Shown here piece by piece: positions 48,923-51,999 of a stretch of 51,999 bases of DNA. How positions within the stretch are numbered: the first letter of the stretch is position 1; every line of letters begins with the position of its first letter. The notes under the pieces were generated by a model. The model was not told the origin of the DNA and searched no databases. It worked only from the letters and a program-made list of their open reading frames with translations. The stretch is from Thalassobius sp050633445 (GTDB lineage: Bacteria > Pseudomonadota > Alphaproteobacteria > Rhodobacterales > Rhodobacteraceae). Position numbers and translations under genes: made by a program. Location of the stretch: the NCBI GenBank assembly GCA_050633445.1, contig JBOEGN010000012.1, forward strand, positions 1 to 51,999, read 5' to 3'.

Positions 48923-49447
48923 ATGGACGGACGTCTCGCGGTACTTTTCTTTGTCGTTGGCCTTGCCGATATGAAGACCAATGATTGCGATACGGGGTGC
49001 CTTGCGCGTACGCCCGCGCAAGATGCGATTTCGCTCTCCTTCGGTAATGTTATCTTTCAGGAAAAATCCATCGGTAGCGAAGCCTATCTGCGCTATGATC
49101 TGGGCACGTCGTTCGGCCCGTTCCAACCCGCGGTTGGTCTGTCGGTGACAGATACAAATGATGTCTGGGTTGGCCTTGGCGCAACGCATACCACCCGCTT
49201 CTGGGAACGCCCCTCTGGTGTTGGCGGCTATGCGCAGTTGCACTTTATGCCCGGTGTTTATGCGCAGGGCAGCGGCCCCAATCTGGGCCATGATGTGGAA
49301 TTCCGCTCTGGCGCTGAAATTGGCTGGCAGGCCCGCAGCGGCGTGCGCATTGGTGTTTCTTATGATCACCGCTCTAACGGCGGTATTTCCAAGGTGAACC
49401 CGGGGATGGAAACCTTGCAACTGCGCGTGAGCGTTCCGCTCAATTGA
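48923..49447 (+). CDS. PagL-like acyloxyacyl hydrolase / lipid A 3-O-deacylase
   Basis: A 174-residue beta-barrel-like protein. The alternating strands (ISLSFGNVIFQEKSIGSEAY, VWVGLGATHTTRFWE, GGYAQLHFMPGVYAQG) and the block YDHRSNGGISKVNPGMETLQ match PagL-type outer-membrane deacylases. H149, S151 and E163 have the spacing 2 and 12 of the Pseudomonas PagL catalytic triad (His126, Ser128, Glu140). It would trim an acyl chain from lipid A in the outer membrane. The N-terminus (MDGRLAVLFFVVGLADMKTN) is a poor signal peptide, so the start or export route is uncertain. It lies inside the rml operon: the rmlD ATG shares one base with its TGA. Confidence 0.75.
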   Translation: MDGRLAVLFFVVGLADMKTNDCDTGCLARTPAQDAISLSFGNVIFQEKSIGSEAYLRYDLGTSFGPFQPAVGLSVTDTNDVWVGLGATHTTRFWERPSGVGGYAQLHFMPGVYAQGSGPNLGHDVEFRSGAEIGWQARSGVRIGVSYDHRSNGGISKVNPGMETLQLRVSVPLN

Positions 49448-50298
49448 TGCAGGTTCTGGTTTTTGGCAAAACGGGACAAGTGGCGCGCGAGCTTCAGCGT
49501 TACGCTGGCGTAACAACATTATCGCGCGGGGATGCAGATCTGAGCGATCCTGCCGCTTGCGCAGAGATGATCGCACAAACCAATGCAGATGCGGTGATCA
49601 ATGCGGCGGCCTATACCGCTGTGGATCAGGCTGAAACAGACACTAAACAGGCATTTCGGGTCAATTCAGAGGCTCCAAGTGCGATGGCCAATGCCGCCGC
49701 AAAACGCGCGTTGCCCTTTTTGCATATCTCGAGCGATTACGTCTTTGACGGATCGGGAACGACGCCTTGGGTCGAGGATGCACCAACGGGCCCGCTGGGC
49801 GTTTATGGTGCCTCCAAACTGGCGGGCGAGCAAGGCGTTCGGGATGCAAATGGCCCCCATGCGATCCTGCGCACCTCTTGGGTGGTCTCGGCGCATGGCG
49901 CGAATTTTGTGAAAACCATGCTGCGCCTTGGGGCCGAACGCGATGCCCTGAGCATCGTTGCGGATCAGATTGGCGCCCCAACCCCTGCGCGCGATATTGC
50001 AGAGGCCTTGATGCAGATGGCCGCGCAGCTTTGCGCGGATCCAAGCAAAAGCGGCACCTATCATTTCGCGGGTATGCCCGATGCGTCATGGGCTGATTTC
50101 GCCCGTGAGATATTCGCGCAAAGTGGTACCGTTTGCGATGTCACGGACATCCCTTCAAGCGATTATCCAACCCCTGCCGCGCGGCCGAAAAATTCGAGGC
50201 TCGATTGCACGAAAGTAAACACAATCTTTAGCATATCTCGCCCAGATTGGCGTGTAGGCTTGGCGGGTATTTTAAGCGAGTTGAAGGCAGAGACATGA
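49447..50298 (+). CDS. rmlD: dTDP-4-dehydrorhamnose reductase
   Basis: A 283-residue reductase. MQVLVFGKTGQVARELQRYA starts the NADPH-binding domain; VINAAAYTAVDQAETD, LPFLHISSDYVFDGSGTTPW, PLGVYGASKLAGEQGVRDAN (Y-x3-K) and LRTSWVVSAHGANFVKTML follow in family order. It performs the last step to dTDP-L-rhamnose. The ATG at 49447 shares a base with the stop of the preceding gene, and the stop overlaps the rmlA start by four bases, so the operon is tightly coupled. Confidence 0.96.
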   Translation: MQVLVFGKTGQVARELQRYAGVTTLSRGDADLSDPAACAEMIAQTNADAVINAAAYTAVDQAETDTKQAFRVNSEAPSAMANAAAKRALPFLHISSDYVFDGSGTTPWVEDAPTGPLGVYGASKLAGEQGVRDANGPHAILRTSWVVSAHGANFVKTMLRLGAERDALSIVADQIGAPTPARDIAEALMQMAAQLCADPSKSGTYHFAGMPDASWADFAREIFAQSGTVCDVTDIPSSDYPTPAARPKNSRLDCTKVNTIFSISRPDWRVGLAGILSELKAET

Positions 50299-51176
50299 AA
50301 CAGGCTGAAATTCTGCGCAAAGGCATCATTCTGGCAGGTGGCTCTGGCACGCGGCTCTATCCCATTACAATGGGTGTCTCGAAACAGCTGATGCCGATCT
50401 ATGACAAGCCGATGATCTACTACCCGATCTCTGTGCTGATGCTGGCAGGGATTCGCGAGATTTGCATTATCACCACGCCTGAGGATCAAGCGCAGTTCCA
50501 ACGCGCCCTTGGCACAGGCGCGCAATGGGGGCTGTCGTTCACCTATGTTGTGCAGCCTTCCCCCGATGGGTTGGCGCAGGCCTATCTTCTGGCCGAGGAC
50601 TTTCTTGATGGCAGCCCTTCGGCGATGGTTCTGGGTGATAACATCTTCTTTGGGCATGGCCTGCCTGATCTGTTGGAAGAGGCAAACGCGCGCACCAGTG
50701 GCGGTACGGTCTTTGGCTATCATGTCACCGACCCTGAGCGTTACGGCGTGGTGGATTTCGACGCAGATGGGCGTGCGCAGGCGATCATTGAAAAACCGGA
50801 AAAAGCCCCTTCGAACTATGCGGTCACGGGGCTTTATTTCCTCGATGAAACCGCCCCTGCCCGCGCGCGCGATGTAACGCCCTCCCCGCGCGGCGAGTTG
50901 GAGATTGTGACGCTGCTGGAAAGCTACCTTGAGGATGGCAGCCTGCAGGTTAATCGCATGGGGCGTGGTTATGCCTGGCTTGATACAGGCACCCATGCGT
51001 CTTTGTTGGACGCAGGGAATTTCGTGCGCACGCTACAGTCGCGCCAAGGTCTGCAAACCGGCTGCCTAGAAGAGATCGCGTTTGAAAACGGCTGGATCAG
51101 CGCGGATGAGCTGCGCACCTTGGCCGAGCCGCTGCAAAAGAACGGCTACGGCGCATATTTGCTCGGCCTGCTTTAG
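50295..51176 (+). CDS. rmlA: glucose-1-phosphate thymidylyltransferase
   Basis: A 293-residue nucleotidyltransferase. KGIILAGGSGTRLYPITMGV is the activating signature; SKQLMPIYDKPMIYYPISVL, VQPSPDGLAQAYLLAEDFL, MVLGDNIFFGHGL, VTDPERYGVVDFD and FAWLDTG-like AWLDTGTHASLLDAGNFV follow. It makes dTDP-glucose, the first step of the rhamnose pathway, although its gene is last in the operon. The ATG at 50295 overlaps rmlD by four bases; an in-frame start at 50247 is not supported. Its stop overlaps the stop of the convergent dehydrogenase gene. Confidence 0.97.
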   Translation: MKQAEILRKGIILAGGSGTRLYPITMGVSKQLMPIYDKPMIYYPISVLMLAGIREICIITTPEDQAQFQRALGTGAQWGLSFTYVVQPSPDGLAQAYLLAEDFLDGSPSAMVLGDNIFFGHGLPDLLEEANARTSGGTVFGYHVTDPERYGVVDFDADGRAQAIIEKPEKAPSNYAVTGLYFLDETAPARARDVTPSPRGELEIVTLLESYLEDGSLQVNRMGRGYAWLDTGTHASLLDAGNFVRTLQSRQGLQTGCLEEIAFENGWISADELRTLAEPLQKNGYGAYLLGLL

Positions 51177-51999
51177 AAGCGGAAGACGCCAAAGCCAGCG
51201 TCTGCCAAGGCCACACGATCAAAGACGGATTTCAGATCCGCGAGCACAGGTTTATCCGCGCGGCACATAGCGCGCAGTGTTTCCGGGCTGAGGGATGAAT
51301 ACTGCTCATGCGCGACGGCAACGGCGATGGCATCCACATCTTTCAGATCGTCCTGCGCCACCAGCGTGACGCCATATTCATGCGCGACTTCTTCGGCATC
51401 GGCCCAAGCATCAGCGACAACAACTTCAACGCCCCAGTCCTGCAATTCGCGGACCAGATCAATGACCTTGGAATTGCGAATGTCAGGGCAGTTTTCCTTA
51501 AAGGTGATGCCCAGAACGGCAACCCGCGAGGCGGCGACATTGGTGCCCCCTTGGGACATCATCTTGATCATGTTGCGGGCGGCATAACGGCCCATGTTAT
51601 CGTTGATACGGCGACCGGCCAAAATAACCTGCGGGTTGTAGCCAACTTCTTCGGCCTTATGGGTCAGATAGTAAGGATCAACGCCAATGCAGTGACCGCC
51701 GACCATGCCGGGGCGGAAGGGCAGGAAGTTCCACTTGCTGCCCGCGGCTTCAAGCACATCCAGCGTGTCGATCTCGAGACGGTTGAAGATCACTGACAGT
51801 TCGTTCACGAGGGCGATGTTGATATCGCGCTGGGTGTTTTCGATGACCTTGGCGGCTTCGGCCACTTTGATCGAACTCGCAGGGAATGTGCCCGCTTCGA
51901 TGATCGAGCCATAAAGCGCGTCAATTTCCTTTGCCATCTCGGGCGTGGAGCCAGATGTGACCTTCATGATTTTGGTCAGTGTGTTGACCTTATCGCCGG
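51173..51999 (-). CDS. wbpA: UDP-N-acetylglucosamine 6-dehydrogenase (WbpA/TviB type), 3' part; continues at 472-1
   Basis: This is the remaining 275 residues of the gene whose 5' end is at 1-472. The reverse strand from 51999 reads, after the split Pro codon, GDKVNTLTKIMKVTSGSTPE. The middle domain has KVAEAAKVIENTQRDINIAL, and the catalytic Cys is in GMVGGHCIGVDPYYLTHKAE. RINDNMGRYAARNMIKMM and LGITFKENCPDIRNSKVIDL belong to the UDP-binding C-terminal domain. Together with the 5' part the protein has 432 residues and no gap in the family sequence. It converges on rmlA with a four-base overlap of stops. Confidence 0.92.
   Translation of the reverse strand, partial: GDKVNTLTKIMKVTSGSTPEMAKEIDALYGSIIEAGTFPASSIKVAEAAKVIENTQRDINIALVNELSVIFNRLEIDTLDVLEAAGSKWNFLPFRPGMVGGHCIGVDPYYLTHKAEEVGYNPQVILAGRRINDNMGRYAARNMIKMMSQGGTNVAASRVAVLGITFKENCPDIRNSKVIDLVRELQDWGVEVVVADAWADAEEVAHEYGVTLVAQDDLKDVDAIAVAVAHEQYSSLSPETLRAMCRADKPVLADLKSVFDRVALADAGFGVFRF

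Noticed and set aside
1..51999. CRISPR array, tRNA or rRNA genes
   Set aside because: No regularly spaced repeat series beyond the three iterons and no conserved RNA segments were seen on reading; this was by eye and not by a covariance search.

Overview
The window reads as one complete, circular plasmid of 51,999 bp from a roseobacter-type alphaproteobacterium (Rhodobacterales), opened inside a gene. The first 472 bases hold the 5' part of a minus-strand UDP-N-acetylhexosamine dehydrogenase gene and the last 827 bases hold the rest. Joining base 1 to base 51999 restores the reading frame and the family motif SPERINPGDK without a missing base. The assignment to Rhodobacterales rests on the RepA-type (RPA family) initiator beside divergent parAB, a DUF2793 surface protein, an H-NS-type regulator of the HvrA kind, and rml genes on a RepA replicon, as known for roseobacter 'biofilm' plasmids.

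Replication and partition occupy 36.2-40.2 kb: repA (minus), a 448-bp origin region with a perfect DnaA box, three 22-bp-spaced iterons and an AT-rich stretch, then parA and parB (plus). Palindromes built on TGTTTCGCGCGCGAAACA lie at 40.8, 42.0 and 44.6 kb, with a shorter 16-bp core at 27.5 kb. They are the likely parS centromere. I see no conjugation, mobilisation, transposase, toxin-antitoxin, tRNA or rRNA genes.

Nearly all the rest makes or decorates surface polysaccharide. (1) 1.3-14.6 kb: GT-D and GT4 glycosyltransferases, a GtrB-like/GT-C pair, methyltransferases, AsnB, a glutaminase-fused sugar amidotransferase, and a DCC protein next to a nonsense-split membrane gene. (2) 15.3-24.1 kb, minus: flippase, methyltransferase, UDP-glucuronate epimerase, acyltransferase, a large GT4 and a membrane protein. 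(3) 24.3-30.5 kb, plus, a tight seven-gene operon: wlbA-wlbB-wlbC-type genes for UDP-GlcNAc3NAcA, a GT4 transferase, and PglC/PglD/PglE-type bacillosamine genes whose dehydratase partner (PglF type) lies at 33.2 kb. (4) 30.5-36.1 kb: a glycerophosphotransferase-like protein, a sulfotransferase, a basic protein and a lipoprotein. (5) 40.2-51.2 kb: an ExoY-type sugar transferase, galE, manC, an H-NS-like protein, a truncated epimerase, the DUF2793 protein, ugd, and rmlC-rmlB-pagL-like-rmlD-rmlA.

Together the genes could supply dTDP-L-rhamnose, GDP-mannose, UDP-Gal, UDP-GlcA, UDP-GalA, UDP-GlcNAc3NAcA and UDP-diNAc-bacillosamine, two initiating phosphosugar transferases, a flippase, and amide/amidine, acyl, methyl and sulfate modifications. 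Outer-membrane export and chain-length genes are not present, so they must be elsewhere. Three genes look broken or rearranged: a polymerase-like gene at 0.6-1.2 kb, the amber-split membrane gene at 12.66 kb, and the epimerase fragment at 43.9-44.6 kb. One glycosyltransferase (2.9-4.3 kb) has its N-terminal strand-helix unit at its C-terminus, as in a circular permutation.
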